The notes under the pieces: generated by a model
Databases searched by the model: none
Seen by the model: the letters and a program-made list of their open reading frames with translations, nothing else
What the model was told of the DNA's origin: nothing
Made by a program: the position numbers and the translations under genes
DNA from: PALSA-911 sp043742865
GTDB lineage: Bacteria; Pseudomonadota; Alphaproteobacteria; Acetobacterales; Acetobacteraceae
Direction: 5' to 3'
DNA: 41,295 nt
NCBI GenBank assembly: GCA_043742865.1
Contig: JAYTXR010000037.1
Span: 1-41,295, forward strand
Part shown: piece after piece, positions 16,390 through 25,017 of the stretch
How the letters are laid out: every line of letters begins with the position of its first letter
How positions within the stretch are numbered: the first letter of the stretch is position 1

Positions 16390-19245
16390 ATGTTGAACCC
16401 GACCCCCCTGCCGATGGCTCCAGGCGAAACCGCCGCACTACTACCCGAAGCCCTGTTGACCGATGTCTTGCGGACCAATGCCCAGTTGACGGATGTCCTG
16501 GCCGCGCTGTCCCGCGAGCATGCCGGCAAGCTGCCGCGCGATGTCGCCCTTGCGGCGGTCCGCCGTCACCTCGCGCGTATCCAGCAACATGTGCGCGAGA
16601 GTTTCGAACAGGACCAGCTATCCGGCCTGCAGGCCGGGCGCCTGCTGGCGGCACTGACCGACGGGGTGATCGCCACCCTGTACGGGTATGTCACCTCCGC
16701 CGCCGTGCTGGGGCCGCCGGAGCGTCTCAGTCTGGCGGCCACCGGGGGCTATGGGCGCGGCCTGCTGGCGCCGTTCAGCGACATCGACCTGCTGTTCCTG
16801 ACCCCGCGCCGGCCGAACAAGCACACGCTGGCGGTGGTGGAATACCTGCTGTATTTTCTTTGGGACCTTGGCCTGAAGGTCGGGCATGCCACGCGCTCGA
16901 TTGATGAATGCCTGAGCGAGGGAGCCAAGGACGCGACCATCCGCACCTCGTTGCTCGATGCGCGCCGGCTGTCGGGCGATGAGATACTGTTCCAGGATTT
17001 CCATAAGCGTTTCCGGGCCGCCTGCGTGAAGTCTGGCGCGCGCGACTACATCGCCGCCAAGCAGGCCGAGCGCGACGTGCGCCATCGCCGCTATGGCGAC
17101 AGCCCGTTCGTGGTCGAGCCGAACATCAAGGAAGGCCGCGGCGGCCTGCGCGACCTGCAGACGCTGTATTGGCTGGCGCGCTACGTGTTCGACACCCAGA
17201 CCATGGCCGAAATCGCCGCTCTGGATGCGCCGGGCGGGGCCATCATCACCGATATCGAAGCCCGGCACGCACGCCGGTCCTGGGACTTCCTGTGGACCGT
17301 GCGCTTTCATTTGCACTATGTCGCCGGCCGGGCCGAAGACCGGCTGACCTTCGATCTGCAGCCGGTTGTCGGCGCGCGCATGGGCTACACAAGACACGGC
17401 CGGCAGGGTGGGGTGGAGCGGTTCATGCGCCATTACTTCCTGACGGTGCGCGAAGTCGCGCGGCTGACGCGGGTGCTGGAGCCGGCGATCGTGCGCGCCG
17501 CCCTCGGTCCGCCGGCGATCACCCGCCAGACCGACCGGGCGCTGGCCGAAGCCGGCTTCGTGCTGGCCGACGGCAAGCTGCTGACCGCCAGCGGGCGCGA
17601 CTTCAACGCGGAACCCGTCCAGATGCTGCGTATGCTGATCGTGGCCCGCGACCGCGGGCTGGAGCTGCACCCGCTGGCAATTCGATCGTTGATTCGCAAC
17701 GAACGCCGGGCGATCGGCCTGCGCGGCGATTCGGCGACCGCCGCGCTGTTCATGGACCTGTTATGCGGCCGCCCCGGCGGGCAGGCGGACGGCGCGCGGT
17801 GGCTGTCGATGCTGAACGAGGCCGGCTTCCTGGGCCGCTATCTGCCCGATTGGGGCCGGATTGTCGGGCAGATGCAGTTTGACACCTATCACGTCTTTAC
17901 CGTGGATGAACACACGATCGAGGCGGTGAAGGTGCTGAACACGATGGAGCGCGGCGAGATCGTGGAGATCGCCCCGGTTGCCTCCGCGCTGATCCAGGAA
18001 TTGCAGTCCCGCCGGGCGCTGTATGTGGCGATGCTGCTGCACGACATCGCCAAGGGCCGCGGTGGGGATCATTCGTCGCTGGGCGCGGATGTCGCTTTAT
18101 ATGTCGGCCCCGTGCTGGGGCTGTCGGCCGAGGAAACCGAGACGGTTTCCTGGCTGGTGCTGCATCATCTGCTGCTGAGCCAGACCGCGTTCAAACGCGA
18201 CATCGACGACCCCAAGACCATCCTGGACCTGGCCGAAGTGATCCAGTCGCCGGAGCGGCTGCGCCTGCTGATGGTGCTGACGGTGGCGGATATGCGGGCG
18301 GTGTCGTCCAAGGTGTGGAACAACTGGAAGGCGACGCTGCTGCGCGAACTCTACGCGCGCGTCGCCGAGGTTCTTGCGGGAGGACTTTCCACCACCGAGC
18401 GCGACGTGCGGGTGCAGCGCGCCAAGCAGGCGGCGGTGGCGATGCTGCCGGGCTGGCCGGATGCCGATCTGGAGATGTTCACCGGGTTGGGTTATCCCGG
18501 CTACTGGCTGTCGTTCGATCCCGAAACCCACGCGCGCCACGCCCGCCTGATCCGCGATGCGGAAACCCGCAAGACGCCGTTGACCGTGAATACCCAGCCG
18601 CTGCCGGCGCGCGCGGTGACCGAGGTGACGGTCTATGCAGCCGATCATGCCGGGCTGTTCAGCAAAATCGCCGGGGCGCTGGCGGTGGCGGGTGCGTCCA
18701 TCGTCGATGCGCGCATCCACACCATGACCAACGGGATGGCGCTGGACACGTTCTGGATCCAGGATGCCGCCGGCGGCACCTTCGACGCGCCGCATCGGCT
18801 GGCGCGGCTGGCGGCGCTGATCGAGCAGGCGCTGTCGGGACGCATCCGGCTGGCCAGCGAAATTCGCACCATGTCCAAAAGCCTGCTGGGCCAGCGGGTG
18901 CGCGCGATCCATGTGGCGCCCCGCGTGGTGATCGACAACCGCGCGTCCAACACCCACACGGTGGTCGAGGTGAACGGCCGGGACCGCCCCGGGCTGCTGC
19001 ACGACGTGACAGCTGCGATCAGCGACGAGGGGTTGCAGATTGCCTCCGCGCACGTAACGACCTATGGGGTGCGGGCGGTCGACGTGTTCTACCTGAAGGA
19101 CGTGTTCGGGCTGAAGGTGGAGAACGATCGCAAGCTGGTACAACTGCGTGATGCCTTGCTGACGGCCTTGAAAAATCCCGAAGCCCCGACGCCCGCGATC
19201 GAGCCGGTGCAACCGCGCAAACGCCGCCGGGCGGCTGCCGAGTAG
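16390..19245 (+). CDS. glnD: [protein-PII] uridylyltransferase / uridylyl-removing enzyme
   Basis: A 951-residue bifunctional nitrogen sensor that uridylylates PII proteins when glutamine is low and removes UMP when it is high. The nucleotidyltransferase motif is GGYGRG (119-124) with metal-binding Asp131 and Asp133 in SDIDLL. The HD phosphohydrolase domain shows LLHDIAKG with His551-Asp552. Two ACT domains sit at the C-terminus, near residue 742 (AADHAGLFSKIAG) and near 857 (GRDRPGLLHDVTA), the glutamine-sensing part. All expected domains are present in order, so it is probably functional. It lies 10 bases after mutS, likely on the same transcript. Confidence 0.96.
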   Translation: MLNPTPLPMAPGETAALLPEALLTDVLRTNAQLTDVLAALSREHAGKLPRDVALAAVRRHLARIQQHVRESFEQDQLSGLQAGRLLAALTDGVIATLYGYVTSAAVLGPPERLSLAATGGYGRGLLAPFSDIDLLFLTPRRPNKHTLAVVEYLLYFLWDLGLKVGHATRSIDECLSEGAKDATIRTSLLDARRLSGDEILFQDFHKRFRAACVKSGARDYIAAKQAERDVRHRRYGDSPFVVEPNIKEGRGGLRDLQTLYWLARYVFDTQTMAEIAALDAPGGAIITDIEARHARRSWDFLWTVRFHLHYVAGRAEDRLTFDLQPVVGARMGYTRHGRQGGVERFMRHYFLTVREVARLTRVLEPAIVRAALGPPAITRQTDRALAEAGFVLADGKLLTASGRDFNAEPVQMLRMLIVARDRGLELHPLAIRSLIRNERRAIGLRGDSATAALFMDLLCGRPGGQADGARWLSMLNEAGFLGRYLPDWGRIVGQMQFDTYHVFTVDEHTIEAVKVLNTMERGEIVEIAPVASALIQELQSRRALYVAMLLHDIAKGRGGDHSSLGADVALYVGPVLGLSAEETETVSWLVLHHLLLSQTAFKRDIDDPKTILDLAEVIQSPERLRLLMVLTVADMRAVSSKVWNNWKATLLRELYARVAEVLAGGLSTTERDVRVQRAKQAAVAMLPGWPDADLEMFTGLGYPGYWLSFDPETHARHARLIRDAETRKTPLTVNTQPLPARAVTEVTVYAADHAGLFSKIAGALAVAGASIVDARIHTMTNGMALDTFWIQDAAGGTFDAPHRLARLAALIEQALSGRIRLASEIRTMSKSLLGQRVRAIHVAPRVVIDNRASNTHTVVEVNGRDRPGLLHDVTAAISDEGLQIASAHVTTYGVRAVDVFYLKDVFGLKVENDRKLVQLRDALLTALKNPEAPTPAIEPVQPRKRRRAAAE

Positions 19246-19350
19246 GCAAGTGCCGGAAAAAACCCGTCGCGCCGTGCATCCGCCCGCCCGCGCGGCCCGT
19301 AACGGCTCCAGCAATCGCAGTTGCGGTTGCGCCAACATGGAGACGCCCCG

Positions 19351-19905
19351 ATGAAACTTCCCATTCTTGCTGCCTCGCTGCTCGCCATTGGTTTTGGCGC
19401 GCCGGCATTCGCGCAGAACACCGTCGTGGTCGGTGGCATGGCGATGTATCCGACCAAGAACATCGTGCAGAACGCGGTGAACTCCCAGGACCACACGACC
19501 TTGGTGGCCGCGGTGAAGGCCGCCGGCCTGGTGCCGACGCTGGAGAGCGCCGGCCCGTTCACCGTGTTCGCGCCGACCAACGCGGCGTTCGCGGCCCTGC
19601 CGGCCGGCACCGTGGATACGCTGCTGAAGCCGGAGAACAAGCCGACCCTGACGAAGGTGCTGACCTATCACGTGGTCCCCGGCACCCATGACTCCGCCGC
19701 GATCCGCTCGGCCATCCTGGCCGGCGGCGGCACGGCCAGCATGAAGACTGTCGAAGGCGACACATTGACCTTCACAATGAACGGTTCGAACAACGTGGTC
19801 GTCAAAGACAGCAAGGGCAACACCGCCGATATCGTCGTCTATGACGTGATGCAGTCGAACGGCGTGATCTTCTCGGTCGACAAGGTGCTGATGCCGGCGG
19901 GCTGA
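19351..19905 (+). CDS. secreted fasciclin (FAS1) domain protein
   Basis: A 184-residue exported protein. Residues 1-21 are a Sec signal peptide ending AFA before QNTVV. One FAS1 domain covers about residues 40-183, with the family hallmarks GPFTVFAPTNAAFAALP (the H1 box) and LTYHVVPG (the H2-like box) and a closing VIFSVDKVLMP. Bacterial FAS1 proteins are periplasmic or surface proteins linked to adhesion or stress; their precise role is usually unknown. The ATG at 19351 is chosen because GGAG lies 8 bases upstream and it starts the signal peptide. A strong hairpin terminator follows 45 bases after the stop. Confidence 0.9.
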   Translation: MKLPILAASLLAIGFGAPAFAQNTVVVGGMAMYPTKNIVQNAVNSQDHTTLVAAVKAAGLVPTLESAGPFTVFAPTNAAFAALPAGTVDTLLKPENKPTLTKVLTYHVVPGTHDSAAIRSAILAGGGTASMKTVEGDTLTFTMNGSNNVVVKDSKGNTADIVVYDVMQSNGVIFSVDKVLMPAG

Positions 19906-19950
19906 TCGTTTCCAACCGAACCTTATAATCAGAACGTAACTGGATAACCA

Positions 19951-19983
19951 GAAGGCCCGGGGGACTGCTTCTCCCGGGCCTTC
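19951..19983 (+). terminator. strong GC-rich hairpin terminator
   Basis: An 11-base perfect stem, gaaggcccggg (19951-19961) with cccgggccttc (19973-19983), encloses an 11-base loop. There is no long T-run, but the stem is very stable and lies just after the FAS1 gene. Its right arm reaches into the stop codon of the convergent ferredoxin reductase, so it could stop transcripts from both sides. Confidence 0.75.
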
Positions 19984-21202
19984 AGCGTGGGATCAGCGAT
20001 TGCAGCTTGATGGCCGGGTCGGCGATGGCGGCGGCGTCGATCGGTTCGGCGGATTGGATCATCGCAATGCCGGCGCGGATGTCGCGGGGCGCATTGGCGG
20101 CGGTGACGGCGATCACGCGGTCATCGTCCAGCAGATGCACCGCGGTGAATTGGTGCGGGTTGGCCCCCGGACGCAGGATGGTGCGGGTGGCGTCCGCCGC
20201 GATGCCGGCAACCTGCAGGTTCACGCCGTGCTGGTCGGTCCAGAACCAGGGCATGTCGTCATAGGGTTTTTCTACGCCGGCCATCACGCCGCCGACGGCG
20301 AGCCCGTGGTTCTGCGCGTGGCGCCAGGCTTCCAGGCGCAAATGACGTCCGAACAGCGGGTGAAAGAACGCCGCCACATCGCCGGCGGCATAGATATTGG
20401 CGACCGAGGTCTTGCCGAATTCGTCGACCAGGATGCCGCCGTCGATCGCCACGCCGGCCTGGCGCGCCAGATCGAGGTTGCGTTCCATGCCCACGCCGGC
20501 CAGCACCAGGTCGCCGGTAAGGCCGAAACCGCCGGCGCAGAACACCGCCAACGTGCCGTCGGGTGCCGCGTCGACCGCTTGCACCGTCATGTTGAAATGC
20601 AACTCGCTGCCGGCGTCCTGGTGCAGCCCGACGATGAAGGCGGCGATTTCCGGCGTGACGCTGCGGCCCATTGGCGCGGGGCCGGCTTCCAATACCGTGA
20701 CCTGCTTGCCGCGCCGGCGGGCGGAGGCGGCGATCTCCAGCCCGATGACACCGGCGCCGATGCAGATGACGCTGCGCGCGTCGGCAAGCCGGCGGCGGAT
20801 GGCGTTGGCGTCTTCGATCGTGCGCAATGTCAGGACTTGTTCCGCGCCGGGGACCGGCAGGCGGCGGGCGCGGCCCCCGGTGGTCAGCAGCAGCCGGTCA
20901 TAGGCGAGCACGCTGTCATCGGCCAGCCGCACGCGCTGGCCGATCGGGTCTATGGCGATCGCCTGGGTGTTTGGACGAAAATCGATGTCGAGCTCGGCGT
21001 AGCGGCCCGGCTTGTGGAAATATTGAACCTCTGGCGGCTCGGCTTCGCTCAGCCAGGCCTTCGACAGCGGCGGGCGTTCATAGGGCCGCCAGGGCTCGTC
21101 GCCGAGCAGCAGGATGCGGCCGGAAAAGCCGGCCTGGCGCATCGCGGTGGCCGCCCAGCCGCCGGCCTGGCCGGCGCCAATGATGACGTGGATGATTTTC
21201 AT
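19982..21202 (-). CDS. FAD/NAD-dependent ferredoxin reductase
   Basis: A 406-residue pyridine nucleotide-disulfide-fold reductase of the putidaredoxin/rhodocoxin/dioxygenase ferredoxin-reductase type. It passes electrons from NAD(P)H to a small [2Fe-2S] protein. The FAD loop is IGAGQAGGWAA near the N-terminus, RPYERPPLSK is the flavin-contact motif, CIGAGVIGLEIA is the NAD loop, and NIYAAGDVAAF is the second FAD site. LEAWRHAQNHG and the C-terminal reductase domain follow. The ATG at 21202 (MKIIHVIIGAG) is chosen over a 52-residue upstream extension with no homology. It is divergent from a Rieske ferredoxin gene 100 bases away, its probable partner. Confidence 0.92.
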   Translation of the reverse strand: MKIIHVIIGAGQAGGWAATAMRQAGFSGRILLLGDEPWRPYERPPLSKAWLSEAEPPEVQYFHKPGRYAELDIDFRPNTQAIAIDPIGQRVRLADDSVLAYDRLLLTTGGRARRLPVPGAEQVLTLRTIEDANAIRRRLADARSVICIGAGVIGLEIAASARRRGKQVTVLEAGPAPMGRSVTPEIAAFIVGLHQDAGSELHFNMTVQAVDAAPDGTLAVFCAGGFGLTGDLVLAGVGMERNLDLARQAGVAIDGGILVDEFGKTSVANIYAAGDVAAFFHPLFGRHLRLEAWRHAQNHGLAVGGVMAGVEKPYDDMPWFWTDQHGVNLQVAGIAADATRTILRPGANPHQFTAVHLLDDDRVIAVTAANAPRDIRAGIAMIQSAEPIDAAAIADPAIKLQSLIPR

Positions 21203-21302
21203 GCGCCGATTCTCGCCCGGGAAGCGATTGTCGCCAAGTGCCGGGTTGGAAGCCGCCCGGGACCCTGCCATTCTGCGGACATCTTCAATGAAGGACGGCG
21301 AT

Positions 21303-21629
21303 ATGACGGATGCGGGTTGGGTGCGGGTGGCGAAGGCGGCTGATGTGGGCGCGGGCAAGGTGCTCGGCGTGCGTGTCGGCGCGCGCGATCTGGCGGTGTT
21401 TCACATGGCGGACGGGAAATTCTGTGTCACCGACAATGTCTGCACGCATGAATTCGCGCTGCTGTCGGATGGCTGGTTCGAGGACGGCTGCATCGAGTGC
21501 CCGCTGCATGCTGGGCGGTTCGATGTAATGACCGGAAAAGGCCAGGGCGCGCCGATCGACAAGGATATCGAGGTATTCGAGGCGAAGCTCGAAGACGGCC
21601 ATATCTTGGCCAAGCTGCCGGTTAAATAG
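21303..21629 (+). CDS. Rieske [2Fe-2S] ferredoxin
   Basis: A 108-residue soluble Rieske protein of the dioxygenase-ferredoxin type. The cluster ligands are Cys47-x-His49 in NVCTHEFA and Cys66-x-x-His69 in ECPLHAGRF. There is no signal or membrane segment, so it works in the cytosol as an electron shuttle, most likely from the divergent ferredoxin reductase to an oxygenase. No oxygenase large subunit is present in this window, so the acceptor is unknown. The ATG at 21303 follows AAGGACGG. An in-frame extension upstream overlaps the divergent gene's start and is not used. Confidence 0.92.
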   Translation: MTDAGWVRVAKAADVGAGKVLGVRVGARDLAVFHMADGKFCVTDNVCTHEFALLSDGWFEDGCIECPLHAGRFDVMTGKGQGAPIDKDIEVFEAKLEDGHILAKLPVK

Positions 21630-21705
21630 CGGGCGCAATAAGCGGAAGGCCGGGGCGGGGTGGCGTCTTCTAGGGTGACATTCGTTGAAACCCAGGAGAG
21701 CTGCC

Positions 21706-22179
21706 ATGACCGAATTCCGTTGTGTTCCCATGCCGACCGCGACCGCCGAGCGCTTTCGCGCCACCGGCGTGGACGATGCCGGAAACACCCTGCGCCGCGT
21801 CGTGGCGGGGGGCGGTGGTTCGCCATGCCGGCACTGCCTGCGCCTGGCCCGCCGCGGTGACGTCATGCTGCTCGGGTCGTACAACCTGCCGGGGCCGCTC
21901 GGCATCTATTGGACCCCCAGTCCGATTTTCGTTCACGCCGAGCCCTGCGAGCGGTTCGATGCCGCGAACCGACTGCCGGAGATTGTGGACAGATACTCGC
22001 TGGTGTCGGTTCGGTCGTATGATCGCGACGACCAATGCATCTACGATCTGGGCGAGGTGCTCGAGGGAAAGTCGGCAGAGGGACCGTTATCCAGGGCCAT
22101 CGCCGATCCGCGAACCAAATTCGTCAACATCCACACCGCCGCGCCCGGCTGCCTGTTGTGCCGGGTGGAGCGCGTCTGA
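21706..22179 (+). CDS. DUF1203 family protein
   Basis: A 157-residue cytosolic protein of the uncharacterised DUF1203 family. It is recognised by the N-terminal FRCVPMPT, then PCRHCLRLARRGDVMLLGSY, PIFVHAEPC and the C-terminal GCLLCRVERV. The conserved cysteines (CRHC, AEPC, CLLC) could bind metal, but I know of no demonstrated function. The start follows CAGGAGAG. It sits between the Rieske ferredoxin and the amidohydrolases, so it may belong to that module or be a passenger. Confidence 0.85.
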   Translation: MTEFRCVPMPTATAERFRATGVDDAGNTLRRVVAGGGGSPCRHCLRLARRGDVMLLGSYNLPGPLGIYWTPSPIFVHAEPCERFDAANRLPEIVDRYSLVSVRSYDRDDQCIYDLGEVLEGKSAEGPLSRAIADPRTKFVNIHTAAPGCLLCRVERV

Positions 22180-22191
22180 ATTCGGATTTTC

Positions 22192-22220
22192 TATCAACCG
22201 GGGTCGGGCGGCGGTATACT
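22192..22220 (+). promoter_or_regulatory. candidate sigma-70-type promoter
   Basis: tatact at 22215-22220 is a good -10 hexamer. Seventeen bases upstream lies tatcaa (22192-22197), a weak match to -35. It sits in the 69-base gap before the first amidohydrolase gene. Assigned by eye only. Confidence 0.3.
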
Positions 22221-22248
22221 CACCTGTAGCCGAGGTAACAGGGGACCC

Positions 22249-23370
22249 ATGATCACGGACCGGCCGATCGACTGCGATGTGCATCCCACGGTGCCTGGGC
22301 TTGCCGCGCTGATGCCTTACCTGGACGATATGTGGCGTGAGCTGGTGGTGCGCCGTGGCATCGACGAGCTGGTGTCGAGTTCCTATCCGACGCATTCACC
22401 GATGACCACGCGGGCGGATTGGCGCCAGCCGGATGGTCGCACGGCGACCACGCCGGCTTTGCTGGCTGCCCAGGCGTTGGAGCCGTTCGGCACCGGCACG
22501 GCGATTCTGAATTGCCTGTACGGTGTGCAGTTGCCGTTCAGTGAGGATATGGGCGCGGTTTTCGCGCGTGCTGTGAACGACTGGATTATCAAGGAATGGC
22601 TGGACCGCGACCCCCGGCTGCGCGCCTCCATCGTGGTTCCCGTGCAGAGTGTGGAGCTGGCGGTGGCGGAGATCGAGCGGCTGGCGCCGGACAGGCGCTT
22701 CGTTTCGGTACTGCTGCTGGTGATGGGAGAAATTCCCCTGGGACGCCGGCAGCATTGGCCGATCTATGCGGCGGCCGAGCGGCATGGGCTATCGATCGCG
22801 ATCCATGCCGGCAGTTCCTATCGCAATCCGCCGTCGCCGGTCGGTTGGACCAGCTACTACACCGAGGAATACATCAATCAGGCCGGGGCGTTTCAGACCC
22901 AGCTGACATCGCTGGTCTGCGAGGGCGTGTTCGCCAAATTTCCTAAGTTGAAAGTCGTGCTGCTGGAATCCGGATTTACTTGGCTGCCCGGTTATTTGTG
23001 GCGGCTGGAAAAATTCTGGAAGGGGCTGCGCATGGAGATCCCCTGGGTCGATCGCTTGCCCGGCGAGATCGTTCGCGAGCATGTGCGGTTTTCGCTGCAG
23101 CCGGTGGACGGCCCACCGGATGCGGCGGCGATGGGGCGGCTGATCGAGCATATGCAATCGGACGAGCTGCTGGTGTTCTCCACCGATTATCCGCATTGGC
23201 AGTTTGACGGCCGGAAGGTGATGCCCGAGGGTTTCTCGCCCGATCTTATTCGCAAGATCACGATTGATAATCCGCTGGGCGCGTTTCCCCGCCTGGCCCC
23301 GTCTTTTGCGATATCCGCCCCGTCTTTTGCGACATCCCAGGTCCGAAGCAACGAGGAGTTGACGTCATGA
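22249..23370 (+). CDS. amidohydrolase family protein (first of tandem pair)
   Basis: A 373-residue TIM-barrel protein of the amidohydrolase_2 (ACMSD-like) family, which hydrolyses or decarboxylates small acids using a metal. Visible site residues are Asp10-x-His12 in CDVHP, His186 in AIHAGS, and Asp313 in STDYPHW. The usual family ending (NPLGAFPRL) is reached near residue 349, yet 24 more residues follow. They contain a tandem duplication, APSFAIS-APSFATS, produced by a 21-bp DNA repeat. The stop overlaps the second amidohydrolase start as ATGA. The pair may form a heteromer; the substrate is unknown, but the ferredoxin/reductase neighbours suggest aromatic or terpenoid breakdown. Confidence 0.88.
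   Translation: MITDRPIDCDVHPTVPGLAALMPYLDDMWRELVVRRGIDELVSSSYPTHSPMTTRADWRQPDGRTATTPALLAAQALEPFGTGTAILNCLYGVQLPFSEDMGAVFARAVNDWIIKEWLDRDPRLRASIVVPVQSVELAVAEIERLAPDRRFVSVLLLVMGEIPLGRRQHWPIYAAAERHGLSIAIHAGSSYRNPPSPVGWTSYYTEEYINQAGAFQTQLTSLVCEGVFAKFPKLKVVLLESGFTWLPGYLWRLEKFWKGLRMEIPWVDRLPGEIVREHVRFSLQPVDGPPDAAAMGRLIEHMQSDELLVFSTDYPHWQFDGRKVMPEGFSPDLIRKITIDNPLGAFPRLAPSFAISAPSFATSQVRSNEELTS
23296..23337. repeat. 21-bp tandem duplication in coding sequence
   Basis: Two adjacent 21-base units, each beginning gccccgtcttttgcga, differ at one base. They encode the extra C-terminal residues of the first amidohydrolase, keep the frame, and look like a recent slippage duplication. Confidence 0.75.
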
Positions 23371-24476
23371 ACGTCGATGTACTGAACCGGTCCGGCAGCC
23401 ATCTGGCCTCGTCCAACCGGCTGATGATTGCCGATTGCGACATCCATCCGCGCGTGGCTGGGGTGAAGGCGCTGTATCCGTGGCTGTCCCGGCGCTGGCA
23501 GGAGCATCTGGAAACCTTCGGGCTACTGCACCGCCAGCCATACGAACGGGGGCCGGCCTATCCGAAGGCGCAGCCGATGGCTTCGCGCCGCGATGCGTTC
23601 CCGCCCGGTGGCGGCGGCCCGGGCAGCGATCTTGCGTTCATGGCCCGCCAGCATCTGGACCCCAACAACGTCGAGCTCGGCATTCTCAATCCGCTGACAC
23701 CGTCCGGTCAGGGGGCGGTGAACCCCGATCTGTCGGGGGCGCTGACGCATGCGGTGAACGAATGGCAGATCGAGCAATGGACCAGCAAGGACAGCCGGCT
23801 GAGGGCCTCGATCGTGGTGCCGTACGAGGATACGGCGGCCTCGGTGGCGGAGATCGAGCTTTACGCCGGCAATCCGCATTTCGCCCAGGTGCTGCTGCTT
23901 AGCCGCACCGGCGAGCCGCCCGGCCAGCGGCGCTACTGGCCGATCTACGAGGCCGCCGCCGCCGCCGGGTTGCCCGTGGCATTTCACGCTTTCGGCCATG
24001 GCGGCCATCCGAACACCGCCGGCGGTTGGCCGTCCTATTATATCGAGGACATGGTCGGCCATGCGCAGTCCAGCCAGGCCGGGCTGGTCAGCCTGGTGAT
24101 CGAGGGCGTGTTCGAGCGTATTCCGACCCTGAAGGTGGTAATGGTGGAGGCGGGGTCCGCCTGGGCGCCGTCGCTGCTGTGGCGGATGGACCGCCAGTGG
24201 TGCAAGCTGAAGGCGGAAACCCCGCATCTACGGCGGCTGCCGTCGGAATACGTCAAAAGCCAGGTGTGGTTCAGCACCCAGCCGCTGGAAGAACCCGAGC
24301 CGCGCGAGCAGCTGCTGGACGCGATCGAATGGTTGGGCTGGGACCGCTTCGTATTCGCGACCGATTATCCGCATTGGGATTTCGATGATCCCGCATTCGC
24401 GCTCCCGGTGCGGATTTCCGAGGAAAACCGCCGGCAGTTCTTCCGCGCCAACGCGGCAGCCCTCTACGGAGGGTAA
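23367..24476 (+). CDS. amidohydrolase family protein (second of tandem pair)
   Basis: A 369-residue amidohydrolase_2 family protein related to the preceding one. It shares ADCDIHP (Asp25-x-His27), SRLRASIVVP, a central histidine (His207 in AFHAFGHGGH), VEAGSAW and ATDYPHWDFDDP (Asp333). It ends at the normal family boundary (AAALYGG). The start overlaps the upstream stop by ATGA, so equal-ratio translation is likely, typical of subunits of one enzyme. A hairpin terminator lies about 430 bases downstream. Confidence 0.88.
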   Translation: MNVDVLNRSGSHLASSNRLMIADCDIHPRVAGVKALYPWLSRRWQEHLETFGLLHRQPYERGPAYPKAQPMASRRDAFPPGGGGPGSDLAFMARQHLDPNNVELGILNPLTPSGQGAVNPDLSGALTHAVNEWQIEQWTSKDSRLRASIVVPYEDTAASVAEIELYAGNPHFAQVLLLSRTGEPPGQRRYWPIYEAAAAAGLPVAFHAFGHGGHPNTAGGWPSYYIEDMVGHAQSSQAGLVSLVIEGVFERIPTLKVVMVEAGSAWAPSLLWRMDRQWCKLKAETPHLRRLPSEYVKSQVWFSTQPLEEPEPREQLLDAIEWLGWDRFVFATDYPHWDFDDPAFALPVRISEENRRQFFRANAAALYGG

Positions 24477-24706
24477 TCCGGTCACGCTGTCGCGCGGCTT
24501 GTCGCAACGATAAAGCGCGATCATCGGAGAGCAGCGGAAGGCTCCGGCCGCTGGCGATCCCGAAATTTTCGTATTTCCGCGCCGGCTTTCAGACCAGGTG
24601 GCGGGCGTAAGCCGGTGTTTCGCCGGCGCTGTTGATGACATTCTTATGCCGGGACAGGCTTTCCCGGAGCGAGATTTTATGCCGTGGCGCCGATGTTGGG
24701 GATGCC

Positions 24707-24904
24707 ATGACACACACCCTCCGCACATCGACTGATTGGACTCTGATCCGGCTCGCCCCTGGCGTCGCCATGATTGTGGTCTTCGTGCTGCTTGCGTGGC
24801 TCGCGGGTGTCGTTGCCCGGTTCTGGCGGACGATCCGCGGCACCTGGCCGGTCGGGGTCCGCTATCCCAGAGCGTCTGCCCTGCATGGCACTGCACCGGG
24901 TTAG
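24707..24904 (+). CDS. small single-pass membrane protein (hypothetical)
   Basis: A possible 65-residue protein with one clear hydrophobic segment (APGVAMIVVFVLLAWLAGVVA) followed by basic residues (RFWRTIRG), predicting N-out/C-in topology by the positive-inside rule. GGGG lies upstream of the ATG. No family is recognised, and the frame could be chance. If it is not real, the 541 bases from 24477 to 25017 hold only the terminator at 24906-24957. Bases 24477-24706 show no supported gene. Confidence 0.35.
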   Translation: MTHTLRTSTDWTLIRLAPGVAMIVVFVLLAWLAGVVARFWRTIRGTWPVGVRYPRASALHGTAPG

Positions 24905-24905
24905 G

Positions 24906-24957
24906 GCCTGATGGCTTCAGATAGAAGAAGCTATCAGGCTCTAGCTCTTTGTTTTAA
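24906..24957 (+). terminator. rho-independent terminator
   Basis: Arms gcctgatggcttc (24906-24918) and gaagctatcaggc (24927-24939) pair over 13 bases with one G-U pair and an 8-base loop. A T-rich run (ctctttgtttt) follows. It ends the amidohydrolase/small-protein transcript; the aquaporin gene converges from the right. Confidence 0.75.
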
Positions 24958-25017
24958 CGGGTAATTTTATCGATCGGTTGAAGCAACCTCAAGCGATATT
25001 GCTCTACGCCCCCCTGG

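Noticed and set aside
18097..19689. 530-codon open frame antisense to glnD and the FAS1 gene
   Set aside because: Histidine/arginine-rich shadow crossing two supported genes on the other strand.
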